Shown: positions 9,038 to 19,082 of the stretch, in pieces
Layout of the letters: the number at the start of each line of letters is the position of its first letter
Position numbering within the stretch: position 1 is the stretch's first letter
Assembly: GCF_008802405.1 (NCBI RefSeq)
Contig: NZ_VZDO01000019.1
Location: forward strand, 31,672 to 95,671
Length of the DNA: 64,000 nucleotides
Reading direction: 5' to 3'
Source: Plantimonas leprariae
GTDB taxonomy: Bacteria > Pseudomonadota > Alphaproteobacteria > Rhizobiales > Rhizobiaceae
Translations under genes and position numbers: made by a program
Notes under the pieces: model-generated
The model's database searches: none
What the model was told of the DNA's origin: nothing
Seen by the model: the letters and a program-made list of their open reading frames with translations, nothing else

Positions 9038-9931
9038 TCAGCGGCACCCGAACATCGGCAGCGCTGCGAGGGCCGCGCCGGCGGTGATGAGCGCCGCCGC
9101 GAGGAGGAGGGCGGGCGAGGTCTCGGCTTCTCCTGCCGCCGCCAGGGCCAGCGTCGAGAGCAGCGGCGCGGCGTAGCTCGCGGCGCCGAGCAGCTGCACG
9201 TCGCCGCGCTTCATGCCGACGTCCCAGAGATAGAAGGCCGCGCCGACCGGCAGAAGGCCGAGCGCCGCGACCGCGAGCCACTCCGCCGCCGAGCCTGGCC
9301 AGACGGTCGGTTCGAACAGGAGGTGGCACCCGAGCGAGAGCACGGCGGTCGCCGCGCAGAAGCCGCAGACGATGCCGCTCGGCACGCTGCCGAAGCGCCG
9401 CGACAGCAGGGAATAGCCGGCCCACGTCAGCGCGCAGCCGAGCGCGAGCGCGTAGCCGAGGGCAAAGCGTCCCGAGAAGCCGGAGACGCCGCGCCCGCCG
9501 AGGATCGTCCCGGCCCCGGCGAGGGCGACCAGGGCGCCCGCGACGTGCCAGGCCCGCAGCCGCTCGCCCGGCAGGGCGGCGGAGCCGAGGACGATCAGCA
9601 GCGGCCAGAGATAGGCGATGAGGCTGGCCTCGGCGGCGGGCGCCGCGCGCAGCGCCGCGAAATAGAGCGCGTGGTAGCCGAACAGGCCGCCGACGCCGAC
9701 GATCCAGACGCGGGGCGGCTGCCGGAAGGTAGCGCGAAGCTCGGCCGGCGAGGGGCGGCGGGCGAGGAGCCAGGCGACGCCCACCAGCGTGCCGAGCGCG
9801 AAGGTCAGGCTGGCCAGCTGGAACGGCGGCACCGAACCGCTCCGCGCCGTGAGAAGCGCCAGCAGCGACCACATCAGGATCGCCGCGAAGCCGGCGAGCG
9901 TCGCGCCCCCGCGGCCGTGCCGGCCGGCCAT
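9038..9931 (-). CDS. EamA/DMT family transporter
   Basis: This is a 297-residue membrane protein with about ten hydrophobic segments arranged as two EamA repeats ('FAAILMWSLLALLTA' at the start and 'GYALALGCALTWAGYSLLSRRF' in the middle). It resembles the aromatic or general amino acid exporter YddG. Motifs 'EASLIAYLWPLLIVLGSA' and 'PVGAAFYLWDVGMKRGDVQLLG' support this. The start is taken at the ATG at 9931. An upstream GTG at 9940 would give a GTGA overlap with the previous stop. Substrate is inferred only from similarity. Confidence 0.85.
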   Translation of the reverse strand: MAGRHGRGGATLAGFAAILMWSLLALLTARSGSVPPFQLASLTFALGTLVGVAWLLARRPSPAELRATFRQPPRVWIVGVGGLFGYHALYFAALRAAPAAEASLIAYLWPLLIVLGSAALPGERLRAWHVAGALVALAGAGTILGGRGVSGFSGRFALGYALALGCALTWAGYSLLSRRFGSVPSGIVCGFCAATAVLSLGCHLLFEPTVWPGSAAEWLAVAALGLLPVGAAFYLWDVGMKRGDVQLLGAASYAAPLLSTLALAAAGEAETSPALLLAAALITAGAALAALPMFGCR

Positions 9932-9936
9932 CCCCT

Positions 9937-10722
9937 TCACGGCTTGGCGAAGACGGCGGCGCGGAAGGTGAGGGGGCCGATCTCGGTCGGCACCTTGGCG
10001 TAGACCGGCGCGAAGATGCCGGTCTTGCCGACCGGCGCGAACCAGATCTCCATCGTCTGCTTCGCGATGAACTGCACGCCCTTCGAGGTCGGCTTGTAGC
10101 CGCTGATCGGCTCGACGCGCGCGGTGCAGACCACCGCGTCGCCCTCGAAGCCGTCGGTCGAGAACGGCTGGCGGCCGGCGGGCGCGAACCGCATGTCGAG
10201 CCGCGACCAGCCGTCGAAGAACGGCAGCGTGCGGGCGCAGAGGCCGTCCGACGACCGGCCGGCCTTGATCATCAGCCCGGTCAGCGGGTCGACCACCGAG
10301 CGGAGCTGGTTCTGAGTGACGGGAATAAAGTCCTTGCTCGCCGGGGCCTCCGGCTCGGCGGTGACGCTCGTCACGCGGCCCGAGCGGAAGGCGATGCTGG
10401 AGCGGAAGTGCTTCCGGTTCGAGGTGTAGTCGAGGTCGTAGGTCCCGGCCACGAGGCGGTCGGCGGCGATCCGGCCGGAAACGCGGCTCGTGCCCTTCAC
10501 CGTCGACACGATGTCGGCGAGCCCGGTCGAGGTGAGCGTGCCGTCCACCGTGTAGCTGCCGCCGTCGATCCGGGTGACGAAGCTGGCGCGGCCGACCGGC
10601 AGGCCGATCAGTCCCACCGTGTAGCGGGTCGAGAGCGCCGGCGCCTCGGCCATGGCCGGCGGCGCGGGGAGCCCGAAGGCGGCGACGAGGCACAGGGCGC
10701 CCGGCAGGAGTCTCAGCAGCAT
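9937..10722 (-). CDS. DUF3108 domain secreted protein
   Basis: This 261-residue protein has a cleavable signal peptide ('MLLRLLPGALCLVAAFGLPAPPAMAEA'), then a beta-rich DUF3108 domain beginning 'STRYTVGLIGLPVGRASF'. Two cysteines may form a disulfide ('GLCARTL', 'AVVCTAR'). It is predicted to be periplasmic; function is unknown. An ATG at 10764 would lengthen the N-terminus by 14 polar residues. The pair DUF3108 and rpmB, divergent as here, recurs in Rhizobiales. The downstream transporter follows immediately, so the two are likely co-transcribed. Confidence 0.8.
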   Translation of the reverse strand: MLLRLLPGALCLVAAFGLPAPPAMAEAPALSTRYTVGLIGLPVGRASFVTRIDGGSYTVDGTLTSTGLADIVSTVKGTSRVSGRIAADRLVAGTYDLDYTSNRKHFRSSIAFRSGRVTSVTAEPEAPASKDFIPVTQNQLRSVVDPLTGLMIKAGRSSDGLCARTLPFFDGWSRLDMRFAPAGRQPFSTDGFEGDAVVCTARVEPISGYKPTSKGVQFIAKQTMEIWFAPVGKTGIFAPVYAKVPTEIGPLTFRAAVFAKP

Positions 10723-10820
10723 GCGCCGTTCTCGAATTCGATCGGTGCGGGAATTGCTTCCCATGACATTTTCCGGGACCAGTGGAAAGGGCTCGCGATG
10801 CCCGCGCCGGTCCCGCGCGG

Positions 10821-10849
10821 TTGACCTTCGCGGCGGGTCCGGCTATGGA
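10821..10849 (+). promoter_or_regulatory. Candidate promoter of rpmB
   Basis: TTGACC (10821-10826), a 17-base spacer, then TATGGA (10844-10849), about 110 bases before the rpmB start. The -35 fits the alphaproteobacterial housekeeping consensus well; the -10 is fair. It is the best match in the divergent interval with the DUF3108 gene. Confidence 0.45.
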
Positions 10850-10957
10850 GCCGGCGATTTCCCGATCACGTTCCCGTGGGAGTTGACCGCGCCGTCCGTC
10901 CGGCGGCGCGCTTCCCGGCGGGTTTGACGGCTTGGAACGCTTTTGAGGATCTGATCA

Positions 10958-11269
10958 ATGTCGCGCGCCTGCGAACTCACCGGCAAGGCCGTCCAGTACG
11001 GCAACAATGTCAGCCACGCGAACAACAAGACGCGTCGGCGCTTCCTGCCGAACCTGTCGAACGTCACGCTGATCTCCGACGCCCTCGGCCAGCGCGTCCG
11101 CCTGCGCGTCAGCGCGCACGGCCTGCGCTCGGTGGAGCACCGCGGCGGCCTCGACGCCTTCCTCCTGAAGGCGAAGGTCGAGGAGCTGTCGCCGAAGGCC
11201 CGCATCCTGAAGCGCCAGATCGCCAAGAAGCTCGCCGCCGAGAGCGCGCCGGCCGCCGCTTCCGCCTGA
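10958..11269 (+). CDS. rpmB: 50S ribosomal protein L28
   Basis: This 103-residue basic protein opens with '[33 protein letters not shown]', the standard alphaproteobacterial L28 signature, and continues with '[19 protein letters not shown]'. It is a structural protein of the large ribosomal subunit. The ATG at 10958 has a good ribosome site (GAGGA). The C-terminal alanine-rich tail 'ESAPAAASA' is longer than in enteric L28 but usual in this group. Confidence 0.97.
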   Translation: MSRACELTGKAVQYGNNVSHANNKTRRRFLPNLSNVTLISDALGQRVRLRVSAHGLRSVEHRGGLDAFLLKAKVEELSPKARILKRQIAKKLAAESAPAAASA

Positions 11270-11340
11270 TCGACCGGACCGGCGCGGGCGCGCGAGCGCC
11301 CCGCCGCTTCCGAGCTGGTTCCATCACCCAGGATAAAAAA

Positions 11341-12027
11341 ATGCCTGCCGTCCGCTCCTATCTCGCGCCCGTCGCGACGATGGCGCTCGTGGTTCTCGCC
11401 TCGAACATCCTCGTCCAGTTCCCGATGGCCGGCCATCTCGGCCGCCTGCAGCTCGCGGACGTGCTGACCTGGGGCGCCTTCACCTACCCGTTCTCGTTCC
11501 TCGTGACGGACCTGTCGAACCGCTGGTACGGCCCGCGCTTCGCGCGCCGCGTCGTCTATGCGGGCTTCGCGGTGGCGGTCGCGGCTTCGATCCTCGCCCC
11601 GCCGGTCCTGTTCGATCTCGGCCTGCTCGAATTCGCCGCGACCGGCGATCGGCTGGTGCGGATCGCGCTGGCCTCCGGGGCCGCCTTCCTGCTCGCGCAG
11701 CTCCTCGACGTCTTCGTGTTCAGCCGCCTGCGGCAGGACCGCTGGTGGCGCGCGCCGGCCTTCGGCTCGCTCGCCGGCTCGGTGCTCGACACGACGGTGT
11801 TCTTCACGGTCGCCTTCGCGCCGTTCTTCGCCTTCGCGGGACCCGGCGACGATTTCGCGGCGGCCTCGGCCCCGCTCTTCGGCGTCCTCGCAGACGAAGC
11901 GCCGCGCTGGGTGTCCTGGGCGCTCGGCGATTTCTGCGTGAAGCTCCTCATCGCCGTCGTAGCGCTGATCCCCTACCGTGTCCTGATGCAGCGCGTCCTG
12001 CCGTACCGGACGCCGCAGGCCGCCTGA
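11341..12027 (+). CDS. Queuosine precursor transporter (VUT/YhhQ family)
   Basis: This 228-residue protein has about six membrane segments. The motif 'TWGAFTYPFSFLVTDLSNRWYGPRFARRVVYAGF' is the hallmark of the VUT/YhhQ family, which imports queuine precursors (preQ0/preQ1) for tRNA modification. 'DVFVFSRLRQDRWWRAPAFGSLAGSVLDT' is another conserved stretch. It follows rpmB by 71 bases in the same direction and converges on the esterase-like gene with only six bases between stops. The function is assigned by family. Confidence 0.88.
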   Translation: MPAVRSYLAPVATMALVVLASNILVQFPMAGHLGRLQLADVLTWGAFTYPFSFLVTDLSNRWYGPRFARRVVYAGFAVAVAASILAPPVLFDLGLLEFAATGDRLVRIALASGAAFLLAQLLDVFVFSRLRQDRWWRAPAFGSLAGSVLDTTVFFTVAFAPFFAFAGPGDDFAAASAPLFGVLADEAPRWVSWALGDFCVKLLIAVVALIPYRVLMQRVLPYRTPQAA

Positions 12028-12033
12028 CCGTCG

Positions 12034-13062
12034 TCAGTTCGATTCGGCGGCGCCTTCCGCCAGCCTGAACTCCAGGAACAGGTTGCGCTGCAGGAACGAG
12101 CCGTTGTCGTCGGATACTAGGACGACGCGCGTCGAACCATCCGTCGCTTTATAGACGTCGAGCCCTTCCATGTTGTCGATCTCCTCGGCGAGGTCGGCCT
12201 GGATCAGCACCGGCCCGTCGACCAGCGCACCCGGCCGGATTTCGCCTCCGGGAATGCGGCGGATGCGCATGCCGACATGCGTGAAGCCCTGGTAGCGCCG
12301 CTCCAGGAGGAGGAAATCGCCATCGGGCAGGAACGCGCCGTCGGTCGCCGACCACGCCTCGTCGCGGCGGATGGTGAAGACGCCGCCGCCGTCGCCGAGA
12401 ATCGCGGCGAAGAAATTGCCCGCCATGTCGATCGAGCGCTCCGCGACGGCGACGAGCCGGCCGCCGAGCGGAGAGTTCGCGGGCGAGCGGGCCAGCGCCT
12501 CGATCCCGGCGTTGATCCGCAGCTCCTTCCGCGGGATCGGCAGCGGCAGGAAGCGCGGCCGCGACAGAAAAGGCGAGCGCGCATCGGCAAAGGCCGCGAT
12601 GCGGTGGTTGCGCTCGAAGGCGACGACCGCATCGCCGTTCGCGTCGATCGCGAGGCCTTCGGCGTCGGCGTCGCCCTTGCGCGGGGATGCCTGGCCGCCG
12701 GGATTGAGGATGGGGCTGAGCCTGGCATCCCGGATGCCGGTCGGCCGGCCGTCGCCGTCCCGCGTGATCGTGCCGGCGAACCACCAACCGGTGTCCTCCA
12801 CCGCCAGGAAGCGGTCCTGGTCCAGCATGCGGATCGCGGAAACGCCCTTGAGATCGGAACTCCTGCTCGAATAGGAGAAGCCGCCGACATATTCGAGCCC
12901 GCCGAAGCGGGTGGCCGCGGAGTTGCGGTCGAAGCTCCGGATGACGCGGGACGCGACGTCGATCCCGGTCGGGCCGGGCGGCAGCGAACCGGGCGCCATC
13001 AGGACGGCAGTGCCGAAAAGCAGCAGCGCCACGACGCCGCCGCGGCGAACACGCTGCCTCAA
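12034..13062 (-). CDS. Esterase-like activity of phytase family protein
   Basis: This 342-residue protein has an N-terminal hydrophobic stretch ('[16 protein letters not shown]') that probably acts as signal peptide or anchor. A beta-propeller-like domain of the phytase-esterase family follows: '[12 protein letters not shown]', '[12 protein letters not shown]', '[23 protein letters not shown]', '[11 protein letters not shown]', '[10 protein letters not shown]'. The only good start that keeps the hydrophobic segment is the TTG at 13062, which overlaps the cobT stop as TTGA. A GTG at 13032 or an ATG at 12999 are alternatives. The role is probably hydrolysis of a periplasmic ester, substrate unknown. 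Confidence 0.8.
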   Translation of the reverse strand: MRQRVRRGGVVALLLFGTAVLMAPGSLPPGPTGIDVASRVIRSFDRNSAATRFGGLEYVGGFSYSSRSSDLKGVSAIRMLDQDRFLAVEDTGWWFAGTITRDGDGRPTGIRDARLSPILNPGGQASPRKGDADAEGLAIDANGDAVVAFERNHRIAAFADARSPFLSRPRFLPLPIPRKELRINAGIEALARSPANSPLGGRLVAVAERSIDMAGNFFAAILGDGGGVFTIRRDEAWSATDGAFLPDGDFLLLERRYQGFTHVGMRIRRIPGGEIRPGALVDGPVLIQADLAEEIDNMEGLDVYKATDGSTRVVLVSDDNGSFLQRNLFLEFRLAEGAAESN

Positions 13063-14981
13063 CGGCGAAGCCCGCCGCCCGCCGCGCGGCGAAGGCTCGT
13101 TCGGCCCCCGCCGCCGGTCTGCTCGCTCTCGAACAGCGCCGCAAGCTGCTCGGTCATCGCGCCGGCCAGTTCCTCGGCGTCGACCAGCGTCACGGCGCGG
13201 CGATAGTAGCGCGTCACGTCGTGGCCGATGCCGATCGCCAGGAGCTCGACCGGCGAGCGCGTCTCGATTTCCTCGATCACCGCCCGGAGGTGCCGTTCGA
13301 GGTAGTTGCCGGGGTTCACCGACAGCGTCGAATCGTCCACCGGCGCGCCGTCCGAGATCATCATCAGGATGCGCCGCTGCTCGGGCCGGGCCATCAGCCG
13401 CGAATGCGCCCAGATCAGCGCCTCGCCGTCGATGTTCTCCTTCAGCAGCCCCTCGCGCATCATCAGGCCGAGATTGCGCCGGGCGCGCCGCCAAGGCGCG
13501 TCGGCCGACTTGTAGACGATGTGGCGGAGGTCGTTCAGCCGGCCGGGGCGCGGCGGCTTGCCGTTCTTCAGCCAGTGCTCGCGCGCCTGGCCGCCCTTCC
13601 AGGCCCGCGTCGTGAAGCCGAGCACCTCCACCTTCACGCCGCAGCGCTCCAGCGTCCGGGCGAGGATGTCGGCGCAGGTCGCCGCCACCGTAATCGGCCG
13701 GCCGCGCATCGAGCCGGAATTGTCGATCAGCAGCGTCACGATCGTGTCGCGGAATTCGGTGTCCCGCTCCATCTTGTAGGACAGCGGCTGCGTCGGATCG
13801 ATCACAATGCGCGACAGGCGGGCCGGGTCGAGATAGCCCTCTTCGAGATCGAAGTCCCAGGAGCGGTTCTGCTGCGCCATCAGCCGGCGCTGCAGGCGGT
13901 TCGCGAGGCGCGCGACGACGCTGGAAAGCGAGACGAGCTGCTTGTCGAGGAAGGCGCGCAGGCGGTCGAGCTCCGCCTCGTCGCAGAGCTCCTCCGCGCC
14001 GACCATCTCGTCGAAGGCGCCCGTGAAGACGCGGTAGTCGGCGGCGTCGAGCAGGCTGCCCGGCGGCGGGTTCGGCCGGCGCGCCTCGCCGGGCGTCTCG
14101 GAGTCGGGGTCGTCGTCCTCGGTCGGATCGTCGGCGGTGACTTCCGAATCCTCGGCCTCCGCCGCGTCCTCGCTCTCGCCCTGCGCTTCCGTCTCCTCGG
14201 CCTTGGCGTCCTCGGCCCCGGCGTCCTTCTCGGAGCCCTCGTCCTCCTCGTTCCGCGTCTGCGAGTCGCCCTGTTCCTCGTTCTCGGTTTCCTCCTCGCT
14301 GTCGTTCTCGCGGCCGAGCTCCTCCGCCATGTCCATGGCGGTAAGGAGGTCGCGCACGAGACGGGCGAAGCCGTTCTGGTTCTCGATTGTCTCGCCGAGA
14401 CGCTCCAGCCGCGGACCGGCCTTCGCCTCGATCCACTCGCGCCAGACGTCGACCAGCGCCTCGGCGCTCTTCGGCACCGGCCGGCCGGTCAGCTTCTCGC
14501 GCACCATCAGCGCGACGGCGTCCTCCAGCGGCGCCTCGGCGCGGTCGGTGACGTCGTGGAGGTTCGAGCGGAAGTAGCGGTCCTCGATCATCGCGGCGAG
14601 GTTGTCGCCGACGCCCTCCATCGCGTTCGCGCCGATCGCCTCGACGCGGGCCTGCTCGACGGCGTCGAAGACCGCCCGCGCCGCCTTGCCGTCCGGCGAA
14701 AGCGTCGCGTGAATCTTGGCGTCGTGCCTAGCGCGGCGGAGCGCCATCGCGTCGGAAAGCCCGCGCGTCACCGAGACGTCGTTGACCGTGGCGCGCTTCG
14801 GCAGTTCGGGCAGCCGCGCCTTCTGGCCGGTCAGCCCCGGCCGCTCGTTGCCGTAGGTGATCTCGAGTTCCGGATCGCCGGCGATGGCGCGCATGCAGCC
14901 GGCGATCGCGCGCCGGAACGGCTCGCGGTCCGGGCTTCCCGCCCTCGGATTCTGCTTGGCGTTGTCGCCCCGGCCTGCCAC
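13059..14981 (-). CDS. cobT: Cobaltochelatase subunit CobT
   Basis: CobT is part of the aerobic CobNST cobaltochelatase that inserts cobalt into hydrogenobyrinic acid a,c-diamide during B12 synthesis. The 640-residue protein shows the usual CobT layout: an N-terminal helical part, a long acidic linker at roughly residues 215-300 (rich in Glu/Asp), and a C-terminal von Willebrand A domain with the MIDAS motif '[10 protein letters not shown]'. The start is the ATG at 14981, 10 bases behind cobS. Together cobS and cobT form the AAA+/VWA chaperone pair. CobN is not in the window. Confidence 0.95.
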   Translation of the reverse strand: MAGRGDNAKQNPRAGSPDREPFRRAIAGCMRAIAGDPELEITYGNERPGLTGQKARLPELPKRATVNDVSVTRGLSDAMALRRARHDAKIHATLSPDGKAARAVFDAVEQARVEAIGANAMEGVGDNLAAMIEDRYFRSNLHDVTDRAEAPLEDAVALMVREKLTGRPVPKSAEALVDVWREWIEAKAGPRLERLGETIENQNGFARLVRDLLTAMDMAEELGRENDSEEETENEEQGDSQTRNEEDEGSEKDAGAEDAKAEETEAQGESEDAAEAEDSEVTADDPTEDDDPDSETPGEARRPNPPPGSLLDAADYRVFTGAFDEMVGAEELCDEAELDRLRAFLDKQLVSLSSVVARLANRLQRRLMAQQNRSWDFDLEEGYLDPARLSRIVIDPTQPLSYKMERDTEFRDTIVTLLIDNSGSMRGRPITVAATCADILARTLERCGVKVEVLGFTTRAWKGGQAREHWLKNGKPPRPGRLNDLRHIVYKSADAPWRRARRNLGLMMREGLLKENIDGEALIWAHSRLMARPEQRRILMMISDGAPVDDSTLSVNPGNYLERHLRAVIEEIETRSPVELLAIGIGHDVTRYYRRAVTLVDAEELAGAMTEQLAALFESEQTGGGGRTSLRRAAGGGLRR

Positions 14982-14991
14982 GTGTCGCCCG

Positions 14992-15978
14992 TCAGTCCAG
15001 AACGACGTTCGCCGCCGATTCCGGCAGTTCCTGCCCGAAAGCGCGCTGGTAGAACTCGGCGACCAGCGGGCGCTCCAGGTCGTCGCACTTGTTGAGGAAG
15101 GTCAGGCGGAAGGCGAAACCGACGTCGTTGAAGATCTCGGCGTTCTCCGCCCAGGTGATCACGGTGCGCGGGCTCATCACCGTCGAGAGGTCGCCGTTGA
15201 CGAAGGCCGAGCGCGTCATGTCGGCGACGCGCACCATCTTCGACACCGTCTGCCGGCCGTCCTTGGTGTCGAAGTGCTTGGCCTTGGCGAGGACAATGCC
15301 GACCTCATTGTCGTGCGGCAGGTAGTTCAGCACCGTCACGATCGACCAGCGGTCCATCTGCGCCTGGTTGATCTGCTGCGTGCCGTGATAGAGGCCGGTC
15401 GTGTCGCCGAGGCCGACCGTGTTGGCGGTGGCAAACAGGCGGAAGGCCGGGTGCGGCTGGACGACGCGGCTCTGGTCGAGGAGAGTCAGCCGGCCGGAGG
15501 ATTCCAGCACGCGCTGGATCACGAACATCACGTCCGGGCGGCCGGCGTCGTACTCGTCGAAGACCAGCGCGACGTTGTGCTGGTAGGCCCAGGGCAGGAT
15601 GCCGTCGCGGAACTCCGTCACCTGCAGGCCTTCGCGCACCGTGATCGCGTCCTTGCCGACGAGGTCGATGCGGGAGACGTGGCTGTCGAGGTTGATGCGG
15701 ATGCAGGGCCAGTTGAGACGGGCCGCGACCTGCTCGATATGCGTCGACTTGCCGGTGCCGTGATAGCCGGCCACCATGACGCGGCGGTTCCTGGCGAAGC
15801 CGGCGAGAATCGCCAGCGTCGTCTGCGGGTCGAACAGATAATCGGGATCGATTTCCGGCACGTGCTGATCCGGCTCGCGGAAGGCCGGAACCTTCAACGG
15901 GCTGTCGAAGCCGAACATCTCGCGGACGGAGATCGTGGCGTCGGGCATGCCCGCCACTTCCTTGACCGCTGCACTCAT
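14992..15978 (-). CDS. cobS: Cobaltochelatase subunit CobS (AAA+ ATPase)
   Basis: This is the 328-residue AAA+ ATPase partner of CobT. The Walker A motif 'GYHGTGKST' and the Walker B region '[11 protein letters not shown]' are clear. The N-terminal '[13 protein letters not shown]' and '[18 protein letters not shown]' are CobS signatures. The start at 15978 is fixed by a strong ribosome site (GGAGGTG) and family length; the upstream open frame is not conserved. It drives ATP-dependent cobalt chelation with CobN and CobT. Confidence 0.96.
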   Translation of the reverse strand: MSAAVKEVAGMPDATISVREMFGFDSPLKVPAFREPDQHVPEIDPDYLFDPQTTLAILAGFARNRRVMVAGYHGTGKSTHIEQVAARLNWPCIRINLDSHVSRIDLVGKDAITVREGLQVTEFRDGILPWAYQHNVALVFDEYDAGRPDVMFVIQRVLESSGRLTLLDQSRVVQPHPAFRLFATANTVGLGDTTGLYHGTQQINQAQMDRWSIVTVLNYLPHDNEVGIVLAKAKHFDTKDGRQTVSKMVRVADMTRSAFVNGDLSTVMSPRTVITWAENAEIFNDVGFAFRLTFLNKCDDLERPLVAEFYQRAFGQELPESAANVVLD

Positions 15979-16125
15979 CGCACCTCCAGAGCCGCCGCGC
16001 GCAAGCACGCGGAAGCCGAAATTCGAAAAACGCCCCGGCCTAAAGCCGCGCGGCCGGAACGGCAAGCCTCGAATTGGCGCGGGACGTCGATCGCGACAGG
16101 GGCCGGACGATCCGCCTCAGCCGTT

Positions 16126-16740
16126 TCAGCAGAAGCCGGACTGCTTCAGAAGCTTGTAGGCCTGGATCACCTCGCGCAGCCGGTCCTCATGGCCGCGGTC
16201 GCCGCCGTTGGAGTCCGGATGGTACTGCTTCACCAGCGCCTTGTAGCGGGCGCGGATTTCGGTTGCCGGCGCTTCGGGGGCAAGATTCATCGTCTCGAAG
16301 GCCTTGGCTTCCAGCGAGCGCACCGGCTTCGGCCGCCGGCGCTCGGCCGCGGCACTCTCCTCGAAGAGGTTGAACGGATCGCGCGTCCGGCCGCTCCAGC
16401 GCCGGCCGGCGGCGCGCGGCGGCGGCTGGCCGGCGGGGGACGCGCCCTTGTCGGCGCCCATCGTCCAGGTCGGGCGATGGCCGGTCATCGCGTCCTTCAG
16501 GTAGGACTGGATGTCCTTGTCGTTCAGGCCTGAGAAGTAGTTGTAGCTCTTGTTGTACTGGCGGACGTGGTCGACGCAGAAGTGCAGGTACTGCCCCTCG
16601 TGGTCGCGCCCGCGCGGCGCCTTGTAGATGCCCGGCTCCTCGCAGCCCTGCCATTCGCACACGGGCGCCTTCGCCTTCTCGGCCACCTTGGCGTCCGGCC
16701 GGATGCGGATTCCGTCGAAGAGTTTGGAGTCGAGCTTCAT
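16126..16740 (-). CDS. J-domain protein with N-terminal Cys/His cluster
   Basis: This is a 204-residue protein. The C-terminal 65 residues form a J-domain with the HPD motif in 'KQYHPDSNGGD', which would stimulate a DnaK-type ATPase. The N-terminal part has Cys28, Cys33, Cys55 and His58 ('PVCEWQGCEEPG' and 'HFCVDHV'), a pattern that may bind zinc. The family is conserved in Rhizobiales next to bolA and cobS, as here. It is not DnaJ itself: there is no G/F region and no four-repeat zinc domain. Its client is unknown. Confidence 0.85.
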   Translation of the reverse strand: MKLDSKLFDGIRIRPDAKVAEKAKAPVCEWQGCEEPGIYKAPRGRDHEGQYLHFCVDHVRQYNKSYNYFSGLNDKDIQSYLKDAMTGHRPTWTMGADKGASPAGQPPPRAAGRRWSGRTRDPFNLFEESAAAERRRPKPVRSLEAKAFETMNLAPEAPATEIRARYKALVKQYHPDSNGGDRGHEDRLREVIQAYKLLKQSGFC

Positions 16741-16855
16741 CGCGCTTTCGATTATGGGGCCGGGCGGGAAGGCGAACAAGAATTGACAGACGGGCAAAAA
16801 CCCGCCTTGCCTCCGCCGAAGCTGCGGCCGGACGGCGCAGGGGGAGAACGAGCGG

Positions 16856-17164
16856 ATGGCGACCTATTCCCGCGAGACGATCGAGGCGAAGCTTGGCGAG
16901 GCGTTCCGGCCGGAACGGTTGGAGGTGATCGATGAAAGCCATCTCCATGCCGGCCACCACCATGTGGCGAGCGGCCACCACGCCGATTTCGACGGCTCGC
17001 CCGGCACGCACTTCCGGGTGCGGATCGTGGCGGAAGCGATGCGCGGCCGCTCCCGCATCGCGCGGCACCGCCTGGTGAACGAGACGTTGAAGGCGGAACT
17101 CGAGGCCGGCGTCCACGCGCTGGCAATCGAGGCCGCCGGGCCGGGCGAGCCGACGCGCTGGTGA
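16856..17164 (+). CDS. bolA: BolA family protein
   Basis: This is a 102-residue BolA protein. The signature 'LEVIDESHLHAGHH' and the helical 'FRVRIVAEAMRGRSRIARHRLVNETLKAELEAGVHALAIEA' fit the family exactly. BolA proteins act with monothiol glutaredoxins in iron-sulfur handling and can bind DNA. It is divergent from the J-domain gene. A TTGACA box at 16783-16788 is a possible -35 for it, though the matching -10 is poor. The stop lies 13 bases from that of aroB. Confidence 0.93.
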   Translation: MATYSRETIEAKLGEAFRPERLEVIDESHLHAGHHHVASGHHADFDGSPGTHFRVRIVAEAMRGRSRIARHRLVNETLKAELEAGVHALAIEAAGPGEPTRW

Positions 17165-17177
17165 AGAGCTTCGCCGG

Positions 17178-18302
17178 CTAACCTTCGGCCAGCTCGTCGG
17201 CGAGGAAACGCTCGACCGCCTGCCGCTCGACGTCGCGCGCGACGAAGCTTTGCCCGATGCCGTGCGTCAGGATGAAGGTGAGGCGGCCGCGGCTGACCTT
17301 CTTGTCCTGCCCGATCGCCGCCATCAGATCCGGCACGGTTGGCTGCGGTCCTGGAATCTCCGAGATGCGGGTCGGCAGCCCGGCGGCTTTCAGATGCGCC
17401 TCGGCGCGGCCGGCGTCCTGCCCGCTGCAGAGACCTTCGCGAACCGAGAAGCGGTGCGCCAGCGCCATGCCGATCGAGACGCCCTCGCCGTGGACGAGCC
17501 GGGCCGGGTCGTAGCGGACGGCCTTTTCCAGCGCGTGGCCGAAGGTATGGCCGAGGTTGAGGAGCGCCCGTGCGCCGGCCTCCTCGCGCTCGTCGGCCGC
17601 CACCACCGCCGCCTTGGCGCGGCAGCTTTCCGCGATGGCGCGGATGCGCGCCGGGCCGCCGGCAAACACGTGCGTGCGGTTCGCCTCCAGCCATTCGAAG
17701 AAGTCCGGCCGGTCGATCAGCCCGTATTTCGCGACCTCGGCATAGCCGGCCCGGAACTCGCGGTCGACAAGCGTGTCGAGCACGCCCGTGTCGGCGAGGA
17801 CGAGCGCGGGCTGGTGGAACACGCCGACGAGGTTCTTGCCCTGCGGCGAATTGATGCCGGTCTTGCCGCCGACGGACGAGTCGACCTGCGCGAGGAGCGT
17901 CGTCGGCACCTGCACGAAGCGCATGCCGCGCCGGACGATCCCCGCCGCGAAGCCGGCGAGGTCGCCGACGACGCCGCCGCCGAGCGCGATCACCGCATCG
18001 CCGCGCTCCAGCCGCGCCTCGATCACCGCTTCCGCGACCGTCTGGAGGTGGGAGTAGGATTTCGTCGTCTCGCCGGGCGGCAGCACCACCGTCGCGTGGT
18101 CGATCCCGGCGGCCCGGAGCGAGGCCTGCAGCTTCGGCAGATGCAGCCCCGCCACCGTCTCGTCGGTGACGACGGCAGCGCGGATGCCGGGCAGGCGGGC
18201 GGCGATCTCGGCGCCGGCGCGGTCGAGCAGCCCTTCGCCGATCAGGATGTCGTAGGAGCGGTCTCCCAGCTCGACCCGGACGGTTTCCACGTTCGAACTC
18301 AC
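17178..18302 (-). CDS. aroB: 3-dehydroquinate synthase
   Basis: AroB converts DAHP to 3-dehydroquinate, the second step of the shikimate pathway. The 374-residue protein has the NAD-binding 'GGGVVGDLAGFAAGIVRRGMRFVQVPTTLLAQVDSSVGGKTGIN' region in full, plus zinc ligands in 'LNLGHTFGHALE' and 'VHGEGVSIGM'. It begins with GTG at 18302, overlapping the aroK stop as GTGA, so the two shikimate genes are translationally coupled. Confidence 0.97.
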   Translation of the reverse strand: MSSNVETVRVELGDRSYDILIGEGLLDRAGAEIAARLPGIRAAVVTDETVAGLHLPKLQASLRAAGIDHATVVLPPGETTKSYSHLQTVAEAVIEARLERGDAVIALGGGVVGDLAGFAAGIVRRGMRFVQVPTTLLAQVDSSVGGKTGINSPQGKNLVGVFHQPALVLADTGVLDTLVDREFRAGYAEVAKYGLIDRPDFFEWLEANRTHVFAGGPARIRAIAESCRAKAAVVAADEREEAGARALLNLGHTFGHALEKAVRYDPARLVHGEGVSIGMALAHRFSVREGLCSGQDAGRAEAHLKAAGLPTRISEIPGPQPTVPDLMAAIGQDKKVSRGRLTFILTHGIGQSFVARDVERQAVERFLADELAEG

Positions 18303-18892
18303 GCGCTCACCGCCACGGAGACGGGATCGAGATGCCGGTCGAGGGCTTCGACGATCTCCTCCGCCACGGTTTCCCGCTTCACCTGCCGCGAATGGACGGT
18401 GATGTCGGCGAGACCGTAGACCGGATAGCGCGTCTCCATCAGGCGCCGCATCGTCTCGCGCGGGTCGCCGGTCTTCAGGAGCGGCCGGTTGTTGCGCCGC
18501 ATGACGCGCTCCATCAGCGTGTCGAGATCGGCATTCAGCCAGACAGTGACGGCGCGGGTCGCGAGAACGCTCCGCGTTTCCTCCGACATGAAGGCGCCGC
18601 CGCCGGTCGCCAGCACTTGCGGCCCTTCCGCGGCGAGGCGGGCGACGATGCGGCGCTCCAAGGCGCGGAATTCGTCCTCGCCATAAGCCGCGAAGAGTTC
18701 CGGGATCGTCATGCGCGACACCGCCTCGATCTCGGTGTCCGTGTCCTGGAACGGCACGTCGAGGCGCTGCGCCAGCCGCCGCCCGACGGTGGACTTGCCG
18801 GCGCCCATCAGCCCGATCAGCACGACCGAGCGACGCCCAAGCCGCGACGCGATGTGCCCACCAGCCGTTTCGATCGATCCGTTCCTGTCCAC
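18299..18892 (-). CDS. aroK: Shikimate kinase
   Basis: This 197-residue kinase phosphorylates shikimate with ATP. The P-loop 'GLMGAGKST', 'DTDTEIE' (shikimate and metal binding), 'VLATGGGAF' and the lid arginine region 'RNNRPLL' are all present. The start is taken as the GTG at 18892, which has a GAGGAG ribosome site at good spacing. Upstream in-frame sequence does not look coding. aroB follows with a GTGA overlap. Confidence 0.95.
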   Translation of the reverse strand: MDRNGSIETAGGHIASRLGRRSVVLIGLMGAGKSTVGRRLAQRLDVPFQDTDTEIEAVSRMTIPELFAAYGEDEFRALERRIVARLAAEGPQVLATGGGAFMSEETRSVLATRAVTVWLNADLDTLMERVMRRNNRPLLKTGDPRETMRRLMETRYPVYGLADITVHSRQVKRETVAEEIVEALDRHLDPVSVAVSA

Positions 18893-19082
18893 GCGGCCAA
18901 CTCTCCTCGCCCTCACCGGGAACAGCAAATGCGGGGGTGCGTCAAGCTCTGGTGCCGCGGCGACACAGCCGGCACGCCACGGTGAGGCGGGCCCCGATCC
19001 TCGGCTTGCGCGGAAGCGCATGTTCGGACATGAAAATTCGACCAGCTTCAGCAGCGCCAGCGGGGAAGGCGGCCGGCATCCC

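Noticed and set aside
8879..10003. 374-residue frame continuing from inside higA into the DMT gene
   Set aside because: Out of frame with higA and antisense to the transporter; a repetitive Arg/Glu-rich shadow.
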